A stretch of DNA of 64,000 nt from Hemileia vastatrix (GCA_030280995.1 JASXTE010000001.1:348501-412500), one strand, 5' to 3'. Shown: positions 31,900 to 43,838, counted from the first letter of the stretch. The notes: generated by a model from the letters alone, not told the origin. Program-made: numbers and translations.

Positions 31900-32522
31900 T
31901 AGAATCAAGAGATGAAACAAAGTGTTCAGCATCAGTCTTGAACTGGCAAATGAGGTGTCTTATTTTCTTAATTTTCTGTGGATCTTTGGCAGGAGGGGAT
32001 TGGAAGTATTTTAGAATGAGAAGTTTTTGTTGAGAAGAGTTTTTTTGGAATTTTTCCTTGATGGTGTGAAATTGATTGGGTGCCTTATTTTAATGGTTCC
32101 CACATTGTCATCATCACTGTCTGTATGGGAATGAGCTGGAAATTCATCAGCCCAAATTTCAGTATTGAGAAGCATTGGTTTCACCATCAGATGGACCAGG
32201 TAATGTAGAGCTAGTGGTTGTAGTGGTGTTGGCACTCTTTTTGGAAGGGTGTAGCTTGTTGATTAATCTTGGTATCAAGATGGAAGGCCTAAATCTTTTG
32301 GTTTTTATGGAAGATGGAACAGGTTTAGGGGGAGGTGAAACTGTTGCAGATGATAATGGACTAGGTCTGGAGCAATATTTCCTTCTGAATCAGCAGGAAT
32401 CACAAGCAGTTCTGTATGGATGGATTGCTTTTGTTATGGTACAGATGAGGTTATGGTCAATACAGTATTGACAGGGACCCAATTTAGAGATAAATTTTGA
32501 AAAATGTGTGAAAATGGTGATT
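31900..32522 (-). pseudogene. Broken antisense gene 1 of the C remnant
   Basis: Relative of 53035-53675. It keeps C-x2-C-x6-C (GPCQYCIDHNLIC) and the next C-x2-C (ACDSC), but a TGA follows, and the start ATG is changed to ATT. Downstream pieces match the Pro/Ser-rich and SDSDDDN parts in shifted frames. It lies antisense to the remnant, as in other family-C copies. Confidence 0.7.
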
Positions 32523-32563
32523 TTGGTGAAGGAGAATAAGCACATTCTCAATTGGAGGAAGGA

Positions 32564-33642
32564 TGTGAACTTCCAACATTGGAAGAGGCCTTTGTTGGTC
32601 TGTTTGGGGCTGTTTTGGAATGTTTTAATTGACATTGGTTGAATAAATGGGTGTTTTTCTGGTTTTATTCAGTGAATATTAGGAATATGGGTATGTGAGG
32701 AGTACCAATGGATAGCCCCGGTTTCTTTCTATATTTTATGACTTTTGAAAATTTTCATATTCTAAGTTTTAAGGGGTCATTTTCTCACTTTTCATTTCTA
32801 AAAGATAGCAGTTTAATTTTATTTTTCGTGTTTTACAGGCTAACCTTAAGTCTTAAAGTTAAGTGCTTAGTACCGTTAAGTAGAGCTAATTTGTCTCTAT
32901 ATTTTATGTCTTAATGTTTTCATAGCTTAAATTTTTTTTGAGGGTTTTAGTAGTTGTGGTGGATTTTTCTAAGTATTTTGGGCTTTGTTGGAGGATTTTG
33001 GTGGGTTTCTGGCCTTGGGGAGGTCTGGCTGCTTCTAGGCAGGCTTCCCACCTCAGTAATAGAAGTCTGGGGAGCGCTTCTTGAGGGTTTTTATTCAATT
33101 TGGCTGCCTAAAGCACAAAGTTTGTTGCTGTGCATGGATTTTTTAGATGGTGGTCTTTGTGTACATACTGAATAATACAGTTTGGAAAAACTCTAATTAT
33201 CATACAACCATCCGGATGTGATATCATTGTTTCTCACTCAGTGTTCACTGTTTTTAGCCACAATTGGCTGTGTTTGTTGTAAGGTTAGTTCTTCATTTAA
33301 CTCAAATTTGGAAACTGGTATATCTATTATAGCCTTCCAAACTGCATCAAGTATTATTGCTGTTTTCTGTGTAACTAGTGCACAGTGGTTTGTTTTTCTG
33401 GTGTGGATCTTTCTGAATTTTAGGTTTCTGGTTCTTTGGTTCTCAGTGGTCTTCTATTAGCTACTCTCTTGAATTGTTAAGCAGTGAAGAAGTGTGTTGG
33501 AAAGGGTATAGTAACAGTCTCTAATTTGCTGTAGCAAATAAATCTCACCTGGTATTTTTTCAAAGGGACAGGGGTTTTTCTCTCCAGTTTTACTCCAATT
33601 CCCTTGGTCAAGGCCTATAGCTATTGCTATAGGATTGTCTAG
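32564..33642 (+). repeat. 3' LTR of the + orientation C remnant
   Basis: TGTGAACTTCC...AGGATTGTCTA, homologous to 42057-43148 and 51896-52986 in reverse. Its polypurine tract GGAGGAAGGA directly precedes it. Confidence 0.88.
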
Positions 33643-33777
33643 AACACCATCTCCTTAGATTTTTTTTCACCTATTTCTTAAGGGATATTATTCAAAATGT
33701 GAAAAACTTTACTTCCCACAACTTAAGTAGGCCCTTTATAATTCACTCACCCTTAGTCTTCATCACCGTTCACTAGC

Positions 33778-34158
33778 ATGCCACTTTCAGTCTGTTTTCA
33801 GCTTGAGATCACCTCTACTGCTCTAGCCTTGGATCTAATGGTTAAATATGATACTGACTCCAATTCTGAACTTCACTTGGCTTGCATGTGTGACATGCTA
33901 GAGAATTGCTACTTATTTTCCAAAACACCTTTCAAACAACACCAACCACAATTTAACCTTAAGGGTCCTTACAACATTTCTGACATTAGCTTTAAACAGA
34001 CATTTTGCACAACCTTTCATGGATTTCTCAGTTTAATTGAATTTAAAAAGATCACTCAATGTTCAGAAATGATTTTAGTTGTCCACAAAGAGATCCTGCT
34101 ATTCAAATCTGTGTTTCACTTTGTCATTTTAGTTCAAATTGAAATGGTGCCACATTAA
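33778..34158 (+). pseudogene. N-terminal Harbinger transposase remnant H2
   Basis: Similar in layout to the transposase at 6599: a short acidic start with repeated Asp and Ser, then FKQTF...FHGFLSLIEF, and near the end the nucleotides of the GSN-x-NGA motif with a TGA in it and a frameshift. No catalytic domain follows; after about 280 bp the T1 element begins. Confidence 0.55.
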
Positions 34159-34434
34159 CCCATCTTTTAAACCTCTTCCAGATCAGAGATGGAAATAAAT
34201 ATTTTAATTGTAAATAAATTCTTTGAATCTCTTGTATTTACATCACATGCTTCTACTGTTGCTATTTTTTAGGGTTTCAGTTGATTAAATGTTTTGTATT
34301 TAAATTATAAGTAATGTTTTTCTCTATATCTACATGACTAAAATTCATTCTGGATTTCTATTAATAATTTGGTTAAATATTGTTTTTCAACAGCTTCATT
34401 AACCAACCCTTATGCACAATATACATACACCACA
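34159..34434. other. AT-rich sequence between H2 and T1
   Basis: No gene seen. Confidence 0.5.
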
Positions 34435-34440
34435 CAATAT

Positions 34441-36868
34441 GGGTGGCGCACTTGCTAGCAAGTCCGCAACCTTGAACCCTAATTCATATCTTTTTCAGAA
34501 CACATTGAAGTGGTGATGAAACAATCATGAAGAAATATTGAATTTACTTTGAAAACACCTTGAAACTGATTTGAACCTTCATTGAACCACAGTTGATTAA
34601 TAGTTCAAAAAATATTAACAGCAGGAAAAAAGTGTGCACTAGAGGTCTAGTGCTTTTTTTGCTTCCTGAAATAATTCCTGGTAGAATTCCAAGTGTGACT
34701 TCCATCTGACACCTTCCTTCCCTAAATCTCCCTTATTTCTAATCAGCCTTCCTACTCTACTCCCCTTATCTCGTTTCTAACCTTGCCATCTACTTACCCT
34801 TTCTACCCTATCCCTTCCCTTCACAGTGAGAAATTGACTCTCCTCTCCTTCCACCCCTCTCCCTTCTCTTCTCTTTATTTCTCACACCTCCCCCAGAACC
34901 TCACTCACCTTTCCTAGCCCACTGTCATTATTTAGTTTTATTTTACTTTGTATTTTTTTCTTTCTTCTTGTTTCTTTCCTACAAATATTTTCCTTCCTCA
35001 ACACTTGGCCACATTTTTTTTGGTAAACACAAGCAACTCAAATTCTGAAATATGTATTTAGTTACTTTATTTACCACTTGGAATTGTTTATAATTCCTCA
35101 AGATTTTATTTCTTGTTATTTCTAATTTATACATATTAATTATTCTCAAGTTTATCAAAAGTTGGCTACTTTCTAAGCCCTTGCATACCTCCCCAGTACT
35201 TATTTCACCTCTCCGATCTCATTGCTCACCTCACCCAGAAAAATTGAGGGACTGGGGAAGGCTGGAGAAGGTGAGAGAGGGGCTTTACCGGGCTGAGAGA
35301 GGTTATAAAAGCCCCTAATCTGCTTCAGGAAGGCTGGAAAAGGTGAGAGAGGGTCTTTAAAGGGCTAGGAGAGGTGATAAAAGCCTCTCACCTACTACTC
35401 CCAGCCCTACTTAGTCTTTAAAGTACCTCTCTCACATCTCCTGCTAAATTAAGGGACTGGGGAGGCTGGGGGAGGTTAAAAAAGCCTCTCACTCACTTCT
35501 CCCAGCCCTCCTTAGTCTATACAGCACCTCACTCACATTTCCAGCCAAAGTAAGGGACTGGGGAGGTTGGGGGAGGTGAGTGAAGGGCTGGAAAGGTCTT
35601 TGGAAGGTAAGAAAGGGCTAGGGGAGGTATGTGAGAGCTGGGGGATGTGGACAATAGACTGGGAGGTGAGTAATATTTTGAGAATGTGAGAGAAAGGCTG
35701 GTGAGGGCTAATAGAGGCAATTTGGGTGATTGAGGGGAATGGAAGGTGAGAAAGAGGTTGCAAAAGGGGTGGAGTTGTGTTAAAAGTGAAAACAGAGTGG
35801 AGGGGAGTAGTGAGGAGGGCTTAAACTTAGATTTTGAAGCTTAAATGGTGTAGCAAATGTACCAGGAGGGCAATAAATGGGTGGGGAGTGGTAATAGAAT
35901 TAACAGAAATGACAAGGCATAAAAAGTTGTGTGGAGAGATTGAGAGGTTGTCCATTGAGGTAGTGAAAAATGGAGAGTGAACTTTGTTATTCAGGCGAAC
36001 ATCAGAGTCCACCCCCTCAATCTACAGCTCTATTCTGCCAATATGGAAAATGATTTATAATTATTTTTTATTAATATTTTTGAACTTAAACCTATAGTTT
36101 ATACGTCTTTATTTTATATTTTTGATTTATAATGCACTTTTAGACTAAGAAAGTAATATAGTAAAATAATTGGTAATGAAATACTTTTTTGCTTTTTTAC
36201 ACAAGAATTCAAAGAATTCTCCTGATAGCTATACATGATATAAATAAATAATATAATAGGAAAATTGCAGCAAAAAAATTAAAACTAGAACAAAACATTT
36301 AAAGAAATTTTAAACTATTGAACTTATGTATTTTATGAGTTTATTGTATTAATTTTTAAATTTAATAGTAAAATATGTTGGTTATATTTCATAATCAGAA
36401 AGAATAAAAATACAAAAAAAAAATCAGGTAATATGGTGTAAATTAAAAAATAAAAGCTTCAAGTTTTTGGTTAAAAGGAGTTTTCATTAAAAAGAAACAC
36501 TGATATTATTTTATATTTTTTCAAAAAAAAATAGAATAAAATCATTAGAGAGGTTTAAAGTGATGTTTTTGAAACAAATGGTATAATTTTCAGTATTTTT
36601 AATGATCAAGTGAAATTCAAAATTAAAATGAGTTTGATGAAAAAAATTCTGTGAATGGATCAGATTATTAATCTTCCCTTCTCATTATTTCTATAAATTA
36701 TTTGTTAAATTTTCTCTATTATTCCAGCACAGACTCATCCAATTTTGGTTAAGAGCTCAAGATAAGTTCAAAGTAAAGTTCAGCCTGAGTCAAGTCTGAG
36801 TTCAGTCTGAGTCCAGTCTGAGTTCCATCTGACTTCAAGTTGAGGACTTGCTAGCAAGTCACCCCCCC
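34441..36868. mobile_element. TIR element T1, non-autonomous
   Basis: Inverted ends GGGTGGCGCACTTGCTAGC... (34441) and ...GACTTGCTAGCAAGTCACCC (about 36865), each holding the 12-bp palindrome CTTGCTAGCAAG (34451-34462, 36847-36858). CAATAT at 34435-34440 and 36869-36874 is a 6-bp target duplication (5 bp possible). The 2.4-kb interior has no transposase frame. It holds a GC-rich repeat block (35205-35725), a GCACTAGA/TCTAGTGC hairpin near 34636-34653 and a CTGAGT(T/C)CAGT short repeat near the right end. The superfamily is not assigned. Confidence 0.75.
35205..35725. repeat. GC-rich inverted and tandem repeat block in T1
   Basis: Copies of AGGGACTGGGGAGGCTGG and GGAGGTGAGTGAGAG alternate with their complements CTCTCACTCACTTCTCCCAGCCC and CCTTAGTCTATA-like text. 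Open frames here are by-products of the repeats. Confidence 0.75.
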
Positions 36869-36889
36869 CAATATTGCACAGTGGTAAAC

Positions 36890-37100
36890 TCACAAATTTT
36901 ATTTTTCTAAATCTAGTAATTTGGCAATACCCTCCCCTGCATTTTACTATATTAGGGGGTGGGGATTGCCATTTTTTTCATGTCAAAAAAATTTTTTATG
37001 TCTGGAAAAAAAATATTTATGTCAGAAAAACAAATGACAATACCTCCCCCTGCAATTTAATGTGGGAGGGGGTAAAGATTACCAAATTTTCATTTTAATT
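36890..37100. repeat. Palindromic ~90-bp minisatellite next to H2/T1
   Basis: Two units in opposite orientation to 5786-5945, for example TTGGCAATACCCTCCCCTGC with AGGGGGTGGGGATTGCCA. Confidence 0.7.
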
Positions 37101-38190
37101 TTATAAATTCTTAAAAAAATCAATCAAAAAAGATAATCATCCAAGTAAAAGAAATGGGATTCACAATATAACCTGCCAATGATTTCAGATGTGACCAAAG
37201 CCAAAAAAATCATATGACAATCATTGTATTAAGAATTAATCCATGGAATACAAATAAATGATTAAATCAAAAAATTTATACAGCGGCAAGGATCAATCAC
37301 ACAAATGTTTTACTTGATTGATTATCTTTAATAATTGATAATTTATAAATTTATGATATAAAAAGATGGAAAATCTTCTAATTACCATATTTAGAAGCTC
37401 TCCCTAAAGATTTACTAGAAATCAATCCTTCACCCCTTGCTTTACTTACCTGGTTTATCAGGCTATGGTCTATCTGGAATGAAAAAACAAAATGAGTAAG
37501 AGTTTCACAAGATATAAAAAAGATGAGTAAATATTTTACAAGTATCCAAACCAAGATTTTCCTGGGTAGTTTGATGATTATCTCTTGGATTTTATATTGA
37601 TGATTATCTTGAGAAGAGTTCTAAATAGATTTTATGATACTATTTCCTAAAAAAAATCCAAAATGTCAAAAAATCAGGGAAAAAATGATTTATAAAGAAG
37701 AATAATTGAGTAAACAAAAGATAAAAACATTTTTAGAAATTGACATATTTTGGGAGTGGTAAAATGAAAAGTATCAAAAAAATATGCATATTACGGAGTA
37801 TCAAAATTCAAAAATGTAAATTAGTTTGTATAAAAAGACTCAACTTCAAAAGTAGATATCTCAGATATTTCTGAGCCAAAATTTATTCTGCTTTCTTGAA
37901 ATAAAATACATGCCTCTAGAGAACCTTTACTCAAAATAATATGAGATTCAAATGAGCCGAAATTCAGCAAATGTCAATATTCATCCTCATGAAAAAAAAT
38001 CACAAAATAGGAAGGACTCATCCAAAAAAAAATTTAAGCTGATCAAATCAGAGCCAAAATCCTGAAGTATGATTTTAAATAGATTGCATAAGCCCTATAT
38101 GCATATTATGGGGTATCAAAGTTGACCAATCCACAATTAGGGATCAGTACTTTTTTTCACGGGATCAGACATTATTAATTGCAGATAATT
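37101..38190. other. AT-rich remnant, no gene recognised
   Basis: No credible frame on either strand. The segment 37850-37960 resembles, in opposite orientation, the direct repeat of H1 (4430-4752), so this is probably a decayed Harbinger-type interior. Confidence 0.4.
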
Positions 38191-38222
38191 CTTATCCACT
38201 AGCCCTGGGGCTAGTGGATAAG
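38191..38222. repeat. Perfect 15-bp inverted repeat
   Basis: CTTATCCACTAGCCC, a TG spacer, then the exact complement GGGCTAGTGGATAAG. It is the longest perfect short-loop palindrome I noticed in the window. It may be the folded end of a small transposon; not resolved. Confidence 0.85.
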
Positions 38223-38441
38223 GAGTCCATGATAATGCATTATCCCACCTCTTATACCCCAACTTCCATTCCTAATTCCTGATCCCAAACTAATCACATC
38301 CATGATGGATTTTTAAGAAAGTCACATGACTTATAATTTCTGATGCCTTCCTTAAGTCTTTCTTAACTCTATGATACCTGATTTTGGTGGAAAACACTGA
38401 ACATTTTTTCTATCTACACACCCCAACTGCAAATTTGGATG

Positions 38442-39527
38442 TGTAGAAAATCATATAGTACTAGCTATAGGCCTTGACCAAGGGAGTTGTAGTAAAACTG
38501 GAGAGAAAAGCCCCTGTTCCTTTGAGAAATAACAGGTGAGATTTATTTACTACAACAAATTAGAGACTGTTACTATACCCCTTCCAACACACTTCTTGAC
38601 TTCTTAACAAGTCAAGACAGTAGCCAATAGCAGACCACTGAAAACCAAAGAAGCAGAAACCTGAAATGCAGAAAGATCCATACCAGAAAAACAACACACT
38701 GTGCACTTGTTGCACAGAAAACAGCAATAATACTTGATGCAAGTTGCAAAGCTACACCAGAGAAACCAGTTGCCAAAGTTGAGTTAAATGAAGAACTAAC
38801 CTTGAAACAAACATAGCCAATTGTGGCCAAAAAACAATGAAAACTGAGTGAGAACAATGATATCCCCTCTGGATGGTTATATGATAATTAGAGTTTCTTA
38901 AAACTGTCTTATTCACTATGTACACACAGACCACTATCTAAGAAATCCATTCACAGCAATGAATTTGGTGCTTTTGGAAGCCAAATTAAATGAAAACCCT
39001 CTAGAAGTGCTCCCCAGCCTTCTACAACCTAGACAGACAGGCCACCTGCCTAGAAGCGGCCAGACCTCCCTGAAGCCAGAAAACCACCAAAAACCTCCAA
39101 TAAAGCCCAAAATACTTAGAAAAAACCACCACTACTACTAAAATCCTTAAAACACACAATTAAGCTATGACAACATTGAGACATAAAATATAGAGCCAAA
39201 TTAGCTCTACTTAATGGTACTAAGCACTTTACCCTAAGGCTTAAGGTTAGCCCGTAAAACACAAAAAACAAAATTTAACAGCTATCTTTTAGAAATAAAA
39301 AATTAGCAAATGACCCCTTAAAACTTAGAATATGAAAAATGTAATCAAGACATGAAATATAGAGAAAATCCGGGGCTATCCAATGGTAGTACCCACATAC
39401 CTATAGTCCCAATATTCACAGAATAAAATCAGAAAAACACCCAATTATTCAACCAATTTCAATTAAGACATACCAAAACAGCGCCAAACAGACCAACAAA
39501 GGCCTCTGCCAATGTTGGAAGACCACA
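38442..39527 (-). repeat. Solo LTR of family C
   Basis: TGTAGAAAATC...GGAAGACCACA, 1086 bp, homologous to the C1 and C2 LTRs. No internal sequence on either side. Flanks GGATG and GCGGT do not match, so the target duplication is lost or the flanks were rearranged. Confidence 0.88.
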
Positions 39528-39575
39528 GCGGTAAATTCCCACTCCCCTCACCACATAAGCCTTCCACCAAAAACT

Positions 39576-40010
39576 ATGAAACACCTCTCTACTAGGCAGC
39601 TACTTCACTCAACTATGAATGCTGTTGCTTTACTTTTAGTTCTTTACTATAAAACAGACTCTTATTTGGAAGATGCTTTAGCCTATATGTCTTTTCTTTC
39701 CAAAAAGAGTTACATAAACCCAAGGTGGCCAAATCTTCATCATGATCCCAAATATGATCTCCACTGCATTCTCAACATTCCTCAACTAAACTTCACTCAA
39801 CTATTTCAAAATTCTCCCAATTCTGTCTACAAACTTTATCAACTCATCTCCAAAAATCCTATATTTCATAACAATTCTCAAAATAAACAGTGTGATCCTG
39901 CTATTCAACTTGCTGTCGCACTATGTTGCTTTGGCTCAAATTGAAATGGTGCTGTTGTAAGATGTTTTGAAAATCTTTTTACCATAGGATAAAATTAAGA
40001 AAAAAATAAT
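39576..40010 (+). pseudogene. N-terminal Harbinger transposase remnant H3
   Basis: An open start resembling the H1 transposase: NFTQLFQNSPNSVYKLYQLI, NPIFHNNSQNKQCDPAIQLAVALCCFGSN, then TGA, NGAVVRCFENLF and another stop. The TGA in the GSN-x-NGA motif is shared with H2. The catalytic domain is missing. Confidence 0.7.
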
Positions 40011-41040
40011 AATTTTTTTAATAAATCTTGTGGTAAATCTTCATTTGAAGTCCATGATTTATGTAGAAGATTTTTTTCACCTCACCAGCAGAACTCACAT
40101 GTACAATCTAAACTATGTAAGCTCGCCTAATGAGGCCTATAAAAATGGTTTAAAATTTAATCAAATTTTTTTGGTTAAAATTATTTTCTAATTTACCTAT
40201 TATTTTTTGTCATATATATAATTATCAACCACATTACATAAAAAAGTCTGAAAGAAAAATCATACTAATATTATATGGGTATTTTTTATATCATATTACT
40301 TCTCATTCTTTACATTACAATGTATATAAATAATGATCAATACATCTGTAGGTAGAGTTAGTGAAAAATTATACAAATAAATACACCATAATTCAAAAAT
40401 GATTTACATAATAAAGTAACTTTACAGCTTTAGTATCCTATTTAAAATACTAATGTATGTCTAAAACTACTTTGAAGTTAATTTTTTCACCTTATATATT
40501 TCATGTTTCAGTTAATATTTTATAGCAGTGAACTCTGTTCTTCACCCAAAGAACAGAGTCCATCCTCCTATTTTTACACTCAGTTTGCACCAGTCCCCAT
40601 CCCTTTCAATTCTATCAACACATGCTTGTCTTCCCTACCCACCCCTTTTGCTACCCTCCCAGCCTCATTGTATTCCATCCTCTTTTGATTCCCATTACAC
40701 CCCTCCCAACCTTTTCCCGACCCTTTTCTTCATTCAAAATGCCTCGGAAACCCTTAATCTTCCCTTAAAACTCTTTTCCAGCCTTTTTTCTGCCTCATAT
40801 ATCCTTCCTCACCCCTCTCTCAAGCCTCCCCAACACTTGTAGCCCCCTTCCTCCCCTTTACCTTGCCTCCACAATCCTTGAACCTCTATTTTCATTACAT
40901 CAATATAGATTACTGTTTTTATATAATGGTGCATCTGGCCTTAGGTAGTTCTACTGGATATTATATAAAATAGAAAAACTTGTTTGTGACTGGTGAAAAT
41001 AATTGGTTGAAAAAATTATCATTTTTAAATATTTTTTCAT
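40011..41040. other. AT-rich then C-rich spacer with a hairpin
   Basis: No gene seen. ACTCTGTTCT (40532-40541) and AGAACAGAGT (40550-40559) form a perfect 10-bp stem with an 8-nt loop. Confidence 0.45.
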
Positions 41041-41044
41041 TTGA

Positions 41045-41390
41045 TTTCTTTGATTCAATAAATTTCAGGGGGGGTATTGCCAAATTTTCATATCAGACTT
41101 TAAAAAAAATTTTGACTTGAAAATTTGGTGATAACCTTCCCTTAATTCAATAAAATACAGGGGGGGGTATTGCCAAATTTTCATATGAGACTTGCAAAAA
41201 AAAAATTGAATTGAAATTTTGGTGATACCCATCCCTTACTTCAATAAAATGCAGGGAGGAGTATTGTCAAAATTTCATATAAGACTTGCAAAATTCTTTA
41301 CTTGAAATAATTTTGGTGATACCCACCCCTTAGTCCAATCAAATTCAGGGGTGGGATTGGAAAATTTTCAAATGTGACTTGTAAATTTTG
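41045..41390. repeat. Palindromic ~90-bp minisatellite, four units
   Basis: Four consecutive units of about 92-96 bp: CAGGGGGGGTATTGCCAA, a variable AT-rich middle with GACTTG, then TTGGTGATACCCAYCCCTTA and CAATAAAAT. The last unit is the most diverged. Same family as 5786-5945. Confidence 0.85.
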
Positions 41391-41529
41391 ACTAAAAAAT
41401 TCTTTAACATTAAAAATTCTTGAAAATTTTATTTAAAAAAAATTATAATATTAAAATTTGAAAATTTGACTAATGATGGATAGAGTAAATAAATAAAGGA
41501 AGTTAACATAAAATTTTGTGTACAATTAA

Positions 41530-41960
41530 TTATGAAAAGTTGAAGTGTGAGAGAAATAAAACAAACCAGTCATCAAAAAATTTATTTAAACTTTCAATTT
41601 CCTCAACAGATTTATTAGCTTTAACACATTCTATCAAGAAATCTTTCTTTTTGGAATTTTCTTCACAATCAAGTTTATATTTCATCTGTTCCATGAGGTT
41701 TTGATTCTTGAGTATTTTCTCCTCTTTCTTTGATTATTCAATACTTAGATATAACTCAAATTTCTTCTCCTCCAAGTCTTGTGCCCTATCATCCTTCAAT
41801 AAAGAGAGTTTGTACTTCCTCTCCTCCATAACTTGTGTCCTATCATCCTTCCGTAAAGAGAGTTTTAAACATCTTCACTTCCAAATAATGTACCCTGTCA
41901 TAAGTCCTTAATGAGAGCTCATATTTATGCTTTTCAAACTTAAGAGTCTCTTAAGAAGCT
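41530..41960 (-). pseudogene. Coiled-coil C-terminal fragment with 18-19-residue repeats
   Basis: The - strand encodes up to four copies of a unit like RKYKLSLLKDDRAQDLEE, then KKEEKILKNQNLMEQMKYKL and SVEEIESLNKFFDDW, with one frameshift (about 41870) and a stop (after LYLSIE). It is highly charged and heptad-like. It lies convergent with the H3 transposase; by position it could be the second (Myb-type) gene of a Harbinger element, but I see no Myb domain, so that is a guess. Confidence 0.45.
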
Positions 41961-42056
41961 TCCACTTGTTCTAGAGTGATAATAAATATTAACTAAAAGG
42001 AGAATAAAAGCAGAGTAAAGTATTAAGAGGTTAGGTATCACTTACCAGAATCACGT

Positions 42057-43148
42057 TGTAGACAATCCTATAGTACTAGCTATAGGCTTTGACCAAGGGA
42101 GTTGGAGAAAAACCAGAGATAAAATCCCCTGTCCCTTTAGAAAAATAGAGTGAAATTTACTTGCTAAAGTAAATTGGTTCCTGTTTGCTAAAGCCCCTTT
42201 TTCAACACACTTGACTGCTTGATGAGCCAAGAAAGTAGTCCCTAGACAGACTACCAGACCAAAGAACTGAAATGTAGACCAATGTCCACACCAGAGAAAG
42301 AAAAGATACTTGATGTAGGCTGCAAATCCACACCAGAGACAGCAATAATACTTGATATAGCTTGCAAGACTATACCAGAGAACCTGTTGCTAAAGTTGAG
42401 TTAAATGAAGAAATAACCTTGCAACAAACACAGCCAATTGTGGCCAAAAAACAGTGAAAACTGAGTGAGGAACAAGGATATAACCTCCGGATAGTTGTAT
42501 GATAATTAAAGTTGCCCCAAACTGTCTTATTCACTATGTACACACAGACCACTATCTAAGAGCCCATGCACACCAACAAATTTGGTGCCTGTACCAGCCA
42601 AATTAAATAAAAACCCTCCAGAAATGCTCCCCAACCTTCTAAAACAGAGGCGGACAGGCTGCTCGACATCGGAGGTGCCGCCTGAAGCAGCCCGGCCTCC
42701 CTGAAGCCAGAAAACCAATAAAAACATCTAATCTACTTAAAAAAATTCACTACAACTACTAAAACCCTTAAAACACAAAATTATGCTATAACAACATTGT
42801 GACATATAATATAGAGCTAAATAAGCCCTATCTAATGGTACTAAGCACTTAACCCTAAGACTTAAGGCTAGCCTGTAAAACACAAAAAACAAAATTAAAC
42901 AGCTATCTTTTGTAATTGAAAAATGAGGAAATGACCCCTTAAAACTTAGAATATGAAAAATATTAAAAAGACATGAAATATAGAGAAAGGCCGGAGCTAT
43001 CCAATGATAGTACTCACATACCTTCAGTCCCAATATTCACGGAATAAAACCAGAAAAACATCCAATTCTTCAACAGATGCAAATTAAGACATGCACAAAC
43101 AGTGCAAAACAACACAACAAAGGCCCCTGCCAATGTTGGAAAACCACA
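42057..43148 (-). repeat. 3' LTR of C1
   Basis: 1092 bp, TGTAGACAATCC...GGAAAACCACA on the + strand. Contains the GC-rich block at about 42647-42700, partly decayed relative to C2. Confidence 0.93.
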
Positions 43149-43196
43149 TCCTCCCTCCAATTAAGAATCTACACATTCTTTCTTCATTGAACCACC

Positions 43197-43838
43197 ATGT
43201 TCAACCTTCTTCCCAATTCTTTCTCTGAAATGGGTCCTTGCCAATACTGAATTTTCAATAATCTAATCTGCACCATCACACCTCCTGTCCATCCATACAG
43301 AACGTCCTGAGATGTCTGCCACTCCAGAAAGAAGACCTGCTACAGACCTGGTCCATTATCTTCTGCAACAGCTTCACCTCCACCTCAACCTGGTCCATCT
43401 TCTACCAGCACCAAAAGATCTAGGCCATCCATCTTGATTCCCAGATTAATCAAAAAGCTACACCCTTCCCAGAAGAGTGCCAAAACCATTAAAACAACAA
43501 GTTCCAACATCCCTGGTCCATCTGATGGTAAAAACTTCCATTTCTTCCTTCCACTTTATAAAACTGATGACTTCTCAGTTCCTTCATCTTCTGACAGTGA
43601 TGATAACAATATAGGATCCATTGAACCACCAACACCAAACCACTTGCACACAATTGAGGCCAAGTTCTAACAACAAGCATTTCAACAGAAACACCTTCTG
43701 CTAAACTACTTCCAATCCACTCCTGCTAGAGATCCACAAGACATTGAGAAAGGAAGACACCTCATTCACCAGTTCAAGGCTAATTCTGAACACTTCATTT
43801 CATCTCTTGATTCCCTCTGTAATTCAACTTGTACTTGA
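43197..43838 (+). pseudogene. Antisense gene 1 of C1, broken by stops
   Basis: 642 nt in one frame with three internal stops and no frameshift. Two of the stops (TGA after GPCQY, TGA after PYRTS) replace cluster Cys residues; the third is TAA after TIEAKF. The rest matches the C2 copy: RPSILIPRLIKKLHPSQKSA, an SDSDDNN acidic stretch, and LIHQFKANSEHFISSLDSLC. Confidence 0.8.

Larger units (their letters stand above)
30980..33642 (+). mobile_element. Internally deleted family-C element in + orientation
   Basis: An LTR piece (30980-31580) is followed directly by sequence belonging to the 3' region of family C (AGTTTA stem-loops, remains of antisense gene 1), a polypurine tract (32551-32563) and a full LTR (32564-33642). 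The primer-binding site, gag and pol are absent. The left part of the first LTR was displaced by element B and lies outside the window. Confidence 0.8.

Noticed and set aside
32708..33460. Open frames in the C LTR that look like short membrane proteins
   Set aside because: The same DNA occurs in all C LTRs with frame-disrupting differences, so coding is not conserved.
35527..35765. Overlapping open frames in the GC-rich block of T1
   Set aside because: They follow from tandem repeats without stops and encode repetitive Pro/Ser-rich peptides with no support as genes.
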